Positions 12,267 through 18,890 are shown, counted from the first letter of the stretch. The stretch is 25,550 nt of DNA from Candidatus Nitrosopumilus sp. (GCA_011055585.1 DRGT01000057.1:1-25550); one strand, 5' to 3'. A program made the numbers and translations. The notes: a model not told the origin generated them from the letters alone.

Positions 12267-12445
12267 TATTTTTCCTCCTTCTCTTCTGTCATTATTTTTC
12301 GGAACGCGTCTCCTGGCCAATCGTTTGGGTGTTTTATCATGTGTTGTATTACTAGTAGTTTTCCTTCTGTTGGGCGTTCGGCGTAATTTCCCATTAACTT
12401 TTGTAGGAATGCTTTGTTTGGTCTTTTTTTTTCTTCTAATCTCAT
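12266..12445 (-). CDS. Hypothetical protein, 59 aa
   Basis: ATG 12445 has GAGGAAAAAG upstream and an ATGA junction with the short ORF before it; its TAA overlaps the next start. The product (RLEEKKRPNKAFLQKLMGNY, then helical with HPNDWPGDAFRKIM) is compact and charged. The pattern is a small helical domain with no Cys. Unknown function. It is a genuine-looking gene of just under 60 codons. Confidence 0.6.
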   Translation of the reverse strand: MRLEEKKRPNKAFLQKLMGNYAERPTEGKLLVIQHMIKHPNDWPGDAFRKIMTEEKEEK

Positions 12446-12507
12446 TTTCTTTTTCCTCTTTTTTTTAAATACAAGATGTTGTTAATTGTCCCATATTTTA
12501 ACCCCAT
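12442..12507 (-). CDS. Possible 21-aa basic peptide
   Basis: An ORF filling the gap between two genes: ATG 12507 overlaps the end of the upstream gene and the TGA at 12442-12444 forms an ATGA junction with the next ATG (12445). The peptide is very basic at its end (LKKRGKRK). A start at ATG 12522, with GGGA upstream, would give 26 residues. The exact junction is the only support. Confidence 0.35.
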   Translation of the reverse strand: MGLKYGTINNILYLKKRGKRK

Positions 12508-12737
12508 GTTGTTGGTATCCATATTTCCCAAGGCTTTAGTCTTTCGATGAATGATTTGCTGTCTAGTATCCATTCGAATGTAACCAGCCCAAATACTATA
12601 CCCATAGGGTAAGTTGTTAAGTTGTGCCATGAGATGTTTTTGTCGACTCGCCAATTCTTGTACGCTTGTTTCCCTTTTGCATAGGGCATTATTCCTATAT
12701 TATCTAATTCCATATAATCAAATCCTCGACTTTTCAT
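12498..12737 (-). CDS. Hypothetical Trp-rich protein, 79 aa
   Basis: ATG 12737 overlaps the upstream TGA (ATGA) with AAAGG close by. The soluble product has many aromatic residues (YKNWRVDKNISWHNL; LKPWEIWIPTTWG) and one short hydrophobic stretch (YPMGIVFGLVTFEWIL) that could be a buried strand rather than a TM helix. No motif recognised. A competing reading in another frame (12442-12654) has a shadow-like composition and I reject it. Confidence 0.58.
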   Translation of the reverse strand: MKSRGFDYMELDNIGIMPYAKGKQAYKNWRVDKNISWHNLTTYPMGIVFGLVTFEWILDSKSFIERLKPWEIWIPTTWG

Positions 12738-12976
12738 CCTTTAACTTTAATTCGTTTCTTCCATTCGACTGCGGCTTCTTGAATGGTTTTTCCTTCTTTG
12801 AGGTACTTGCCAACCAATTTATTCCATTTGCTTGGTTTCTTTGGTTTATTCTTTTTTGTCATCAACTCTAACTTTTCCAGTAAAGCGATGATTACTTTTT
12901 GAGTTAGCCTGCTTTCTGAACTCCAGTAACTTTTCAATTTTCTGTGTTCTCTTTTCGCTTCTTTTGAATTTATCAT
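12734..12976 (-). CDS. Basic protein with HMG/YABBY-like motif, 80 aa
   Basis: Strong SD (AAGGAGTGATTTAAT) before ATG 12976. The C-terminal half reads KKPSKWNKLVGKYLKEGKT followed by EAAVEWKKR. This is the K-P-S-x-W/Y-N-x-[FLV]-V-x-K...G-K-x-x-x-E-A-A-x-x-W-K pattern of short HMG/YABBY-like segments found in eukaryotic and large-virus chromatin-type proteins. The N-terminal half is basic and helical. It is probably DNA-binding; it could be a virus nucleoprotein or regulator. Similarity is by eye and limited to about 30 residues. Confidence 0.62.
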   Translation of the reverse strand: MINSKEAKREHRKLKSYWSSESRLTQKVIIALLEKLELMTKKNKPKKPSKWNKLVGKYLKEGKTIQEAAVEWKKRIKVKG

Positions 12977-13006
12977 ATTAAATCACTCCTTTTTGATTTT
13001 ATTCCA

Positions 13007-13108
13007 TTACATCTCCCTTAGAACCACTGGTTCTGCGCAATAGCAGACCGGCCCAATGGTTGATATTCCTTTTGCTACTATTGATCTTCCACAATTCTTA
13101 CAAATCAT
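13007..13108 (-). CDS. 33-aa zinc-ribbon microprotein
   Basis: ATG 13108 with a good SD (AAGGAGAGG, about 7 nt upstream). The 33 residues carry CKNC (residues 3-6) and CYC (22-24) around a Gly/Ile-rich core, like the N-terminal ribbon of archaeal transcription or ribosomal proteins. The stop lies 30 bases before the SD of the next gene. Function unknown; a metal-binding adaptor is likely. Confidence 0.62.
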   Translation of the reverse strand: MICKNCGRSIVAKGISTIGPVCYCAEPVVLREM

Positions 13109-13126
13109 TTCTTTTTCCTCTCCTTT

Positions 13127-13234
13127 TTAGTAGGGTTTGGCCGGTGGAGTGGTTGCAAAGCACCAATAGACTTTGGGAGATTGCAAACCCCAAGCCGTCT
13201 TCAACCCGCTTATGACCACCATTAGCCCCCTACT
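13127..13234 (-). ncRNA. GC-rich structured element, or a 31-aa ORF
   Basis: About 106 bases are roughly half G+C in a region near one third. AGTAGGG (13129-13135) pairs perfectly with CCCTACT (13228-13234). Inside, GGTGG (13143-13147) can pair with CCACC (13216-13220), GGTTGC/GCACC makes a hairpin at 13151-13164, and TTGGG can pair with CCCAA. On the minus strand the same bases also hold an ATG ORF (13222 to 13127, 31 residues, GGGGG just upstream) ending in ATTPPAKPY. RNA and peptide are alternatives, or the structure regulates translation. No tRNA T-loop is present. Confidence 0.45.
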
Positions 13235-13235
13235 G

Positions 13236-13532
13236 TCACTTTTCTCCTATTTTTTGTTGTCCTGGCTCTCTTAACCTGCCTAGTAGATCGTTTTGTCTTA
13301 AAAGAAATTTTGGAATGCATTCAAAGCATATTATTCCAGCAATGCTGCCATCTTCTTCATTTGCTTTGCTGTTGCGTTCTCTCTCAATAATCCAATACAT
13401 TTTCTTTTCTTTGACTTTTTCGCATTGGTCGCAGAATATTGCAAAGTCTTCTGCTCTTTTTCTTTCTGCTTCTGTTTCTATTTCGAGTCGATACCATAAC
13501 ATTTTTGTGTTGGCCCAATGTTCAAAAGTCAT
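13236..13532 (-). CDS. Zinc-ribbon protein, 98 aa
   Basis: ATG 13532 overlaps the upstream TGA (ATGA), with TGGAGG 7-8 nt upstream. CDQC (about residues 34-37) and CFEC (about 69-72) form a ribbon with an insert containing aromatic and acidic residues (MYWIIERERNSKANEEDG). After the ribbon comes a helix (IPKFLLRQNDLLGRLREPG). It resembles small phage zinc ribbons encoded with replication genes. Function unknown. Confidence 0.64.
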   Translation of the reverse strand: MTFEHWANTKMLWYRLEIETEAERKRAEDFAIFCDQCEKVKEKKMYWIIERERNSKANEEDGSIAGIICFECIPKFLLRQNDLLGRLREPGQQKIGEK

Positions 13533-14017
13533 TTCTTTTCCTCCACATTTTGTGTAAATTCAATATCCTTCTGGTGAATTTCTATAACCCCTTTTACTTT
13601 GTCTTCCAGTTTTGTCTCGCTCAAAAAACGCTTCTTTATTATCCTAAAATCATCCATAGCAAACTTTGCCATTTCTCCTTGTGAATCAGTAAAATCGTAC
13701 TCTTGAATTAGATTGTTCTCAAGTTCAGCAAAGACTTCTTTCAATGTTTTCTCACGCTCTTTTTTGATGGCAACCATTGCCAATTCTTGTTCTTTCCTTA
13801 TTCTCTTATCGCAATCTTCAATTTCAGTTTCCCATCGCTTTTCCTCTTGTTCTCTTGCTAATCGAACAGCCTCAAAAGCGACGGCTAACTCAACACATTC
13901 ATCCCCATAAAAATTACCACTACAATAGATTGATTTCTTGAGCTTCATTTGCTCTAAATGTTCTTCCCCTTTTCCACGACTCGTAGAGTCGTGTTCGATG
14001 TTTTCTTCTGGAGTCAT
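13529..14017 (-). CDS. Coiled-coil protein, 162 aa
   Basis: ATG 14017 lies two bases after the upstream stop. The N-terminal 25 residues are acidic. Two Cys (CSGNFYGDEC) sit near residues 32-41, then about 60 residues are strongly charged helix with heptad character (RLAREQEEKRWETEIEDC; RIRKEQELAMVAIKKEREK). It probably forms a dimeric rod; scaffolding or adaptor roles are possible. The first five codons (MTPEE) and 17 bases around them are identical to the start of the next gene upstream. Confidence 0.65.
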   Translation of the reverse strand: MTPEENIEHDSTSRGKGEEHLEQMKLKKSIYCSGNFYGDECVELAVAFEAVRLAREQEEKRWETEIEDCDKRIRKEQELAMVAIKKEREKTLKEVFAELENNLIQEYDFTDSQGEMAKFAMDDFRIIKKRFLSETKLEDKVKGVIEIHQKDIEFTQNVEEKK

Positions 14018-14018
14018 T

Positions 14019-14219
14019 TCAATTCCGATTCCACAAATCTTTTAGTCCTCTTAAATAAGTCATCTGGATTTTAACAAATAACTCTCCAATATCAGTCTCC
14101 CGTAAAACGGCAACCATCAAATCTCTCTTTTTGTACTTTCTTGCACCAACAACAAAAATAAGGTCTTCTGGCATAGATTCCATTCGAGCCAAAACAAGTT
14201 TCTTTTCTTCTGGAGTCAT
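14019..14219 (-). CDS. Small conserved domain protein, 66 aa (paralogue 1)
   Basis: ATG 14219 overlaps the TGA of the 26-aa gene before it. It is paralogous to the 65-aa product at 18693-18890. Both share E-x-M-P near residues 14-17, a strand ending in [VI]G-x-[KR] (IFVVGARKYKK here), a Lys/Asp helix, and T-x-IG-x-L-x-x-K-I about 12 residues later. The family recurs in virus and prophage genes as a small alpha/beta domain of unknown role. A DNA- or RNA-binding or adaptor function cannot be told apart. Confidence 0.68.
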   Translation of the reverse strand: MTPEEKKLVLARMESMPEDLIFVVGARKYKKRDLMVAVLRETDIGELFVKIQMTYLRGLKDLWNRN

Positions 14220-14296
14220 CTTATTTCACTTCTTTTGGGTTTTGGCGAGCGAATGAATTCATCTACATAAGTAGACTTAAAACCAATTAAACTCAT
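14216..14296 (-). CDS. 26-aa protein ending in EFIRSPKP-type tail (copy B)
   Basis: ATG 14296, SD GGTGGTGA, and ATGA junction with the next gene. The short product contains DEFIRSPKPKR; the 39-aa product at 14679-14798 contains EEFIRSPKPSK. The two genes also share their initiation region and the bases encoding the motif (21 bases with one difference), while the middles differ in length and sequence. Likely a recent local duplication with an internal deletion in this copy. Confidence 0.55.
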   Translation of the reverse strand: MSLIGFKSTYVDEFIRSPKPKRSEIR

Positions 14297-14299
14297 TCG

Positions 14300-14518
14300 C
14301 TATTCACCACCCTTTTTACCTTTTAACCATATTAATGCGCTTATCCATCCACTTGAAAGTCCAACTTCTGTCCAAATTCTTATTTCTGTTACTTTATCAA
14401 CATCTTCCTCTAATTCTTTGAGCTCTTTCATGGATTGTCGTAAAAGTACTTTCATTGCACTTAACCTTTCTTTAATTTCTTTTGGCGATCGTTTTACGCG
14501 AGCATTCGATTTAGTCAT
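14300..14518 (-). CDS. Helical hypothetical protein with hydrophobic end, 72 aa
   Basis: ATG 14518 overlaps the upstream TGA (ATGA) and has GGGTGGCG about 10 nt upstream. A basic N-terminus is followed by a long Lys/Glu/Leu helix (LSAMKVLLRQSMKELKELEE) and a weakly hydrophobic segment (VGLSSGWISALIWLKG) that might touch the membrane. No motif is recognised. It belongs to a run of four short genes with matching initiation cassettes. Confidence 0.6.
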   Translation of the reverse strand: MTKSNARVKRSPKEIKERLSAMKVLLRQSMKELKELEEDVDKVTEIRIWTEVGLSSGWISALIWLKGKKGGE

Positions 14519-14682
14519 TTGTTATACGCCACCCTTTTCTTCTTTAATTTAATTTCTTGGATTGCTTCTTTGGAATGATCAATGCAATAAAGCAAAGTGT
14601 TATCGACAATCCAACCTTCGTCGTCTACGCATTTAACTTTTATTACTGCAACATTATTGCAAATTTGTCCACATTTACTCAT
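14515..14682 (-). CDS. Cys-rich small protein, 55 aa
   Basis: Joined to both neighbours by ATGA overlaps, with AGTGGTGAAAAA as the SD region. It has CGQIC near the start, another Cys in VKCVDDEGW (residue 18) and CIDH near residue 33, giving a C-x3-C...C...C-x2-H set that could bind one zinc. The tail is basic (IKLKKKRVAYNK). Possibly a single-domain zinc protein binding nucleic acid. It is absent from a simple 60-codon cutoff but is well framed by its neighbours. Confidence 0.6.
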   Translation of the reverse strand: MSKCGQICNNVAVIKVKCVDDEGWIVDNTLLYCIDHSKEAIQEIKLKKKRVAYNK

Positions 14683-14798
14683 TTGTTTTTCACCACTTTA
14701 GAGGGCTTTGGCGAGCGAATGAACTCCTCAATATCTATTCCTTTCTTGCCTACTTGATTCAGCACTTGAAAGGCGTAGCCAAACTCGGAATAACTCAT
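14679..14798 (-). CDS. 39-aa protein ending in EFIRSPKP-type tail (copy A)
   Basis: ATG 14798 with SD GGCGGTGA 8-9 nt upstream; the TGA overlaps the next ATG. The product begins MSYSEFGYAF and contains IEEFIRSPKPSK, the longer version of the gene at 14216-14296. The conserved basic-proline motif near the C-terminus suggests a peptide that docks on a partner. No larger family recognised. Confidence 0.57.
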   Translation of the reverse strand: MSYSEFGYAFQVLNQVGKKGIDIEEFIRSPKPSKVVKNK

Positions 14799-14829
14799 CC
14801 GCTTTTCACCGCCCTATTGTCCTTGTTAC

Positions 14830-14919
14830 TTATTGTGGTGGCATTGGTTTTATTAGCATATTGTTTTCGCTTTCCAAACCACTTTTCAATGGCTGGCTTT
14901 GCTTTTTGAACTTCAACAT
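14830..14919 (-). CDS. Possible leaderless 29-aa first gene of the operon
   Basis: ATG 14919 lies about 28 bp from the TATA box at 14945-14950, so the transcript would begin within a few bases of the start codon. The product is basic and Ser/Pro-rich (MLKFKKQSQPLK...). In another frame, 14956-14795 is open and protein-like (PRGYVEVQKAKPAIEKWFGK) and joins the next gene by an ATGA overlap, but it has no ATG, GTG or TTG start. One of the two readings may be a decayed gene. Confidence 0.35.
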   Translation of the reverse strand: MLKFKKQSQPLKSGLESENNMLIKPMPPQ

Positions 14920-14940
14920 AACCTCTTGGTTTTTTATTCT

Positions 14941-14952
14941 TTTCTATATAAT
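14941..14952 (-). promoter_or_regulatory. TATA box of the long leftward operon
   Basis: Read leftward, TTATATAG (14945-14950 core) stands alone in the intergenic region and would start transcription near 14922. Every gene from 14919 to 4831 lies on this strand with gaps of few bases, so this is the obvious major promoter, though internal promoters are not excluded. Confidence 0.6.
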
Positions 14953-14985
14953 TGATTTAATTAGTACTCCGCCGGTAAGTGAGAC

Positions 14986-15040
14986 TGGGTGGCGCAATTA
15001 ACCAATTAATTCGCTTTCTCCCCCACGATAGCGCCATCCA
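14986..15040. promoter_or_regulatory. Inverted-repeat element in the divergent promoter region
   Basis: TGGGTGGCGC (14986-14995) pairs with GCGCCATCCA (15031-15040), 10 bp with one G-T. Within it AATTAA/TTAATT (14996-15001/15006-15011) makes a second hairpin with loop CCAA, followed by a C-rich single strand. It lies between the leftward operon promoter and the reductase promoter, so it is outside both predicted transcripts; an operator or DNA-structural site is more likely than a riboswitch. Confidence 0.5.
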
Positions 15041-15064
15041 TTACTTTTTCTGTAACAATCCATA

Positions 15065-15103
15065 AGATAAGATTAAATACTGTTTGAATCATAAGTATTA
15101 TCT
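15065..15103 (+). promoter_or_regulatory. Promoter of the ribonucleotide reductase gene with inverted repeat
   Basis: GATTAAATACT (15071-15081) is the likely TATA box, giving a start near 15100 and a leader of about 30 nt. AATACT (15076-15081) and AGTATT (15094-15099), and the outer AGATAA (15065-15070) and TTATCT (15098-15103), form a nested dyad across the TATA and start site, as an operator would. Confidence 0.45.
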
Positions 15104-15132
15104 CAAACCAAAATCAAAGAAGGTATTTTTAA

Positions 15133-17004
15133 ATGGTTGAACTAGACACTACCACCTGTAACAAATCTTGTACGAAACTAAGCGATAATGCAATGAAAGT
15201 ACTACAAAACCGCTATTTAGTCAAAGACAATCAAGGAAAAGTCATTGAAAACCCAACAGAAATGTTTTGGAGAGTAGCCAAAAACTTGGCCAAAGCAGAA
15301 GAAAAACGTGGAGCAGGACACTTAGAAGTGTTAAACACCGCTAACGAATTTTATGATTTAATGACTTCTTTAAAATTCTTACCAAACGCTCCTACATTAT
15401 ACAATGCTGGAACTCAAATGCAACAATTATCCGCTTGCTTCGTACTACCAATTGAAGACAGCATTGAAAGCATTTACGACGCACTAAAATACCAAGCCAT
15501 CATCCATGCTTCTGGTGGTGGTACTGGATTCTCTTTCTCTAAATTAAGGCCAAGAGGTAGTATGGTACAAAGTACAAAAGGAATCGCTTCAGGCCCAATA
15601 TCTTTCCTAAAAGTATTCAATGCCAGCACTGAAGAAATAAAACAAGGTGGAAAGAGACGTGGAGCCAACATGGGGATTTTAAGAGTAGACCACCCAGACA
15701 TTTTAGAATTCATTCAATGCAAAACAAAAGACGGAAACATAACCAACTTTAACATCTCAGTAGCAATAACTGATTCTTTTATGAAAGCAGTTAAAGAAGA
15801 TAAAGAGTATGATTTAATCGATCCAAACACCAAGAAAGTAGTTGATACTAAGAGAGCAAAAGAAGTTTGGGATGAATTAATTGAAAGCGCTTGGGTTGGA
15901 GGAGATCCAGGAGTAATCTTTTTTGACACAGTGAACAAAGAAAACCCAACACCAGAAGTTGGAGAAATCGAGTCAACTAACCCTTGCGGTGAAGTTCCAC
16001 TTTTGCCTTATGAGAGCTGCAATCTTGGAAGCCTTGTATTACCAAAGTACTTAAAAGAAAAAGAGATTCAATGGAATGAATTAGAAAAAGATATTAGAAC
16101 AGCCGTTCAATTGTTAGACAATGTAATTGACATGAACAAATACCCAATACCGCATATTGAACAAGCCACGAGATTTGGTAATAGAAAGATTGGTTTGGGA
16201 GTAATGGGTTGGGCTGAACTATTATACCAATTAGAAATACCATACAATTCAGAAGAGGCCATAAGCTTGGCAAACGATTTAATGAAATTTATAAAAACTT
16301 GTGCTGATAGCAAGAGCAAAGAACTAGCAGAAAAGATCGCGCCTTATGCAAACTATCATAGAAAGAAAGAAGGAGACCCCAACCGATATCGAAATGCCAC
16401 CAGGTTAAGCATAGCCCCCACTGGAGAGATCTCAATGATCGCTGAGACAAGCGCTGGCATCGAACCAGTGTTCTCATTGTGCTATATTAAAAGAGTAATG
16501 GATGGAAAAGAATTATTATACACGAATGACACGTTTAAAAGAGTGGCCATTGAGAAAGGATTTTACTCTGAAGAGTTAATGAGAAAAGTAGCCAACGCTT
16601 CAACCATTCAACACATGGAAGAGATTCCAGAAGAAGTTAAAAAAGTCTTTGTCGTAGCTCATGACATTTCCCCTTACTGGCATACTAGAATGCAAGCTGC
16701 TTTCCAAGAACACGTTGACTTAGCAGTCAGCAAAACAGTGAACTTTCCAAATGATGCTACAGTAAAAGACGTTGAAGAAGTATATAAGTTGGCATATGAT
16801 TTGGGTTGTAAAGGAGTAACTATTTATCGAGATGGGTCTAGATCAGAACAAGTTTTAAACTTGACGAAAACAAGTGAAGAAGGAAACATTGTAACGAACG
16901 AACCAATCAAAGACTCATTGTGTGAAACTTGTAATGGCAAATTAGTCATGCAAGAAGGTTGTGCTACTTGCCCGAATTGTTCTACTAGCCTTTGTACCGT
17001 TTAA
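15133..17004 (+). CDS. nrdJ: Class II (adenosylcobalamin-dependent) ribonucleoside-diphosphate reductase
   Basis: 623 residues with the full catalytic set. LSACFVLP supplies the first redox Cys (102), TNPCGEVPL the Asn283-Cys285-Glu287 radical site, and SCNLGSL the second redox Cys (296). SIAPTGEIS and a phosphate loop follow. [13 protein letters not shown] marks the end of the barrel, and a C-terminal Cys cluster (CETC and CATCPNC...C) re-reduces the active site. No B2-type partner gene is present, consistent with class II. It makes deoxyribonucleotides without oxygen and needs B12 from the host. AAGAAGG precedes the ATG. It is convergent with the ligase operon beyond the HNH gene. Confidence 0.96.
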   Translation: MVELDTTTCNKSCTKLSDNAMKVLQNRYLVKDNQGKVIENPTEMFWRVAKNLAKAEEKRGAGHLEVLNTANEFYDLMTSLKFLPNAPTLYNAGTQMQQLSACFVLPIEDSIESIYDALKYQAIIHASGGGTGFSFSKLRPRGSMVQSTKGIASGPISFLKVFNASTEEIKQGGKRRGANMGILRVDHPDILEFIQCKTKDGNITNFNISVAITDSFMKAVKEDKEYDLIDPNTKKVVDTKRAKEVWDELIESAWVGGDPGVIFFDTVNKENPTPEVGEIESTNPCGEVPLLPYESCNLGSLVLPKYLKEKEIQWNELEKDIRTAVQLLDNVIDMNKYPIPHIEQATRFGNRKIGLGVMGWAELLYQLEIPYNSEEAISLANDLMKFIKTCADSKSKELAEKIAPYANYHRKKEGDPNRYRNATRLSIAPTGEISMIAETSAGIEPVFSLCYIKRVMDGKELLYTNDTFKRVAIEKGFYSEELMRKVANASTIQHMEEIPEEVKKVFVVAHDISPYWHTRMQAAFQEHVDLAVSKTVNFPNDATVKDVEEVYKLAYDLGCKGVTIYRDGSRSEQVLNLTKTSEEGNIVTNEPIKDSLCETCNGKLVMQEGCATCPNCSTSLCTV

Positions 17005-17035
17005 TTTTTAATTACTTCCGCTCTAGAATATAACA

Positions 17036-17371
17036 ATGTCACCATACAAGAATCGACCTAATTACTTAGCTTACCAAAAAAGATATTCAAAAATAAAGCA
17101 CGCAGAGTTAAGAAAAAATATTCTAGCTCACTATGGCTCTTTTTGTTCTTGTTGTGCGATTTCAACCAAAGAGTTTCTTGTTATAGATCATATTAATGGT
17201 GGTGGAACTCGCCATCGAAAAAGCAAAAGCACTCCTGGAATAATGCGTGATATTGTGAAGAATGGTTTTCCAGATTGTTATCGAATTCTTTGCGCTAATT
17301 GTAATATGGGTCGAGAGAAAAATAATGGGTTGTGTCCACATGAAGGCATTGCATTAAATGATTTAACGTAA
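17036..17371 (+). CDS. HNH endonuclease (endonuclease VII-like zinc fold)
   Basis: 111 residues. A basic N-terminus precedes CSCC (37-40), the HNH core DHINGGGTRHRK with catalytic His, then CYRILCANCNMGR with the second Cys pair, as in recombination endonuclease VII-type HNH enzymes common in phages. No strong SD. Its place directly after the reductase is typical of free-standing homing endonucleases in phage nucleotide-metabolism operons, although no intron or intein is seen in nrdJ. Its last 9 bases overlap the end of the convergent gene. Confidence 0.82.
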   Translation: MSPYKNRPNYLAYQKRYSKIKHAELRKNILAHYGSFCSCCAISTKEFLVIDHINGGGTRHRKSKSTPGIMRDIVKNGFPDCYRILCANCNMGREKNNGLCPHEGIALNDLT

Positions 17372-17578
17372 CCAAATCTTTTTTGATTTTTGCATTCTTT
17401 TTTCACTTTTGATTCTTCCGCCACCGCCTCTTTTCCCTTTTGCTATTTTTTGTCTGATCCAAGTAATTCTTTTTATTATTATTGAATCATTTGGAAATAG
17501 TTTTCTTAGTTTTTCTTTTGATGGTAGTTCTTCAACTTGTTGTTTTGTTTCTCCAATTAACCATATTTGTCTGTCCAT
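17363..17578 (-). CDS. Hypothetical very basic protein, 71 aa
   Basis: ATG 17578 with GGTGA about 9 nt upstream; an earlier ATG at 17599 lies deeper inside the upstream gene. The first 45 residues look folded (RQIWLIGETKQQVEELPSK; FPNDSIIIKRITWIRQK), and the last 25 are Lys/Arg/Gly-rich and probably disordered, suited to nucleic-acid binding. Transcribed with the RNA ligase gene. No family recognised. Confidence 0.55.
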   Translation of the reverse strand: MDRQIWLIGETKQQVEELPSKEKLRKLFPNDSIIIKRITWIRQKIAKGKRGGGGRIKSEKRMQKSKKIWLR

Positions 17579-17811
17579 TTTTTTTGTTTCACCGTCCATT
17601 TTTTTAGGTCTTTAAATATGTATTCTCCTAATTCATATATTGGTATCTGGATTTCATGGTTATCTTCTTTTAGTTCTTTTATCCCATTTAATGAAATGGA
17701 AAGAACGTGCTCTTTTGGATCTTCTTCTCCCCAAGTGATAAACCAATCTACTTTTTTATTCAGTATCGGCTTTCCTTCCTCGTTGTATTTTATATATTTT
17801 CCTTTTTTCAT
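17557..17811 (-). CDS. Hypothetical protein, 84 aa
   Basis: AAGGAGTG lies 9 nt before ATG 17811, which is inside the last 56 bases of the RNA ligase gene. The product is beta-rich (KVDWFITWGEEDPKEHVLSI; HEIQIPIYELGEYIF) with a basic C-terminal helix. The overlap and SD suggest translational coupling to the ligase, so a shared role in RNA repair is possible but unproven. Confidence 0.62.
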   Translation of the reverse strand: MKKGKYIKYNEEGKPILNKKVDWFITWGEEDPKEHVLSISLNGIKELKEDNHEIQIPIYELGEYIFKDLKKWTVKQKKWTDKYG

Positions 17812-18739
17812 TTAATTCTACACTCCTTTCTGATAATGCATTATTAGTTATTATTTGTTGTAGTACATTTTTACATCTAATGGCTACTTTTGACCTTACT
17901 CTTTTCATGTCTAGTTTGAAGTTTGAGTATAGTATTTCTCGCCAGTTTTCTGCGTAAATGTCTTCTAGTATTCTTTTTGGTAGTTCTTTCATTAAAGCCA
18001 TTTCTAATTTCTTCCCTTCATCTACTAGTTTGAATATTTGTTTATCTATTCTAGGGTTAGTGCAATACATGGCAACTATTCTATCGGCATCTGTTTCAGA
18101 GTATCTTTTTGGTGTTCCAAACACGTTTTTGTTTACTTCTTTAAATTTGGTTGTCACATACTTTGCAAAGATTTGTTTTTCATAGTTTTTGAATACCATT
18201 CCTTCTGCTTGGGATTTAGAGTAGTGGCTTTGTGGTACCATTGCATCATTAAATGGCCCAGTGATTTCTTTTGCTTTTTTTATTTCTATTAGTGGAACGA
18301 TTGGTAAATTGATAGCTTTAAATATATTGGTTTTGGCTGGCCCGTCATAGAATCTTTCTTCATTCATGATGTCAAATCCAAGGTAAGGTGGTATTTTATC
18401 CCAGTCATAGTCAAAGGAGTGTTTTACGCAACATTCCCCATAGAATATAATCCCTGGTTTTATATTAAATGAGTCTTCTTTTGGCACTTTTTCCAGGATG
18501 AATCGAATACATCTTTTCCAATTCTTTTCAGCTTCTTCTACTCCATAACCTAACTCGTTTGACCTGCTTCCAAATAGTATTCCATTTTCTGTTTTCATAA
18601 ATCGAAAGTTTGCCCCGTCTATTTTTTCTTCTAAGTAAATAGTATCGTTTGGGCTGACTAATAGTTCAGCGTTTTCTTCGTCTCCAATGATTTTAATCTT
18701 TGGATACTTGTGGAAAACCGGACTTGTAATAGTCTCCAT
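17756..18739 (-). CDS. RNA ligase, Rnl2-like (T4 RNA ligase 2 family)
   Basis: 327 residues with the ligand-binding motifs of covalent nucleotidyltransferases: motif I EKIDGANFRF with nucleophile Lys39, FGSRS downstream, motif III-like FYGECC, motif IV EGMVFKNYE, and motif V AKYVTTKFKE. It lacks OB-fold features of DNA ligases, and the C-terminal helical part (about 215-310) fits Rnl2. It would seal nicked or cleaved RNA with ATP via ligase-AMP. The N-terminus (VFHKYPKI) matches the Rnl2 opening F-x-K-Y. GTGA lies 9 nt before the ATG, and the start overlaps the upstream 65-aa gene by 47 bases. Confidence 0.88.
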   Translation of the reverse strand: METITSPVFHKYPKIKIIGDEENAELLVSPNDTIYLEEKIDGANFRFMKTENGILFGSRSNELGYGVEEAEKNWKRCIRFILEKVPKEDSFNIKPGIIFYGECCVKHSFDYDWDKIPPYLGFDIMNEERFYDGPAKTNIFKAINLPIVPLIEIKKAKEITGPFNDAMVPQSHYSKSQAEGMVFKNYEKQIFAKYVTTKFKEVNKNVFGTPKRYSETDADRIVAMYCTNPRIDKQIFKLVDEGKKLEMALMKELPKRILEDIYAENWREILYSNFKLDMKRVRSKVAIRCKNVLQQIITNNALSERSVELNEKRKIYKIQRGRKADTE

Positions 18740-18890
18740 ATATTTTTTTCACTAACCTTCCAATCTTAGTTTTTCTTTTTAAGTGGGATATAATATCTTC
18801 TTTTGTTAGTCTTTTTTTTCCAATAGCTAATATCATGTAATCTGGCATTGTTTCAAGGAATTCTATTATTGTTGGCCTTGTTTTACTCAT
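18693..18890 (-). CDS. Small conserved domain protein, 65 aa (paralogue 2)
   Basis: ATG 18890 overlaps the TAA of the membrane-protein gene (TAATG). It shares with the 66-aa product at 14019-14219 the pattern E-x-M-P, then a strand ending in IG-x-K, a KEDI helix, then K-T-x-IG-x-L-x-x-K-I-Y. Identity is modest but spacing is conserved across the length, so I treat them as paralogues. This copy precedes the RNA ligase and overlaps its start. Role unknown. Confidence 0.66.
   Translation of the reverse strand: MSKTRPTIIEFLETMPDYMILAIGKKRLTKEDIISHLKRKTKIGRLVKKIYGDYYKSGFPQVSKD

Noticed and set aside
12442..12654. 70-aa ORF overlapping the Trp-rich 79-aa gene
   Set aside because: The 12498-12737 reading fits the ATGA chain and upstream stop; only the final 21-26 codons of the other frame remain plausible.
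14960..15130. Cobalamin riboswitch for the B12-dependent reductase
   Set aside because: The region is too short, lacks the B12-box consensus, and the dyad lies upstream of the predicted transcript start.
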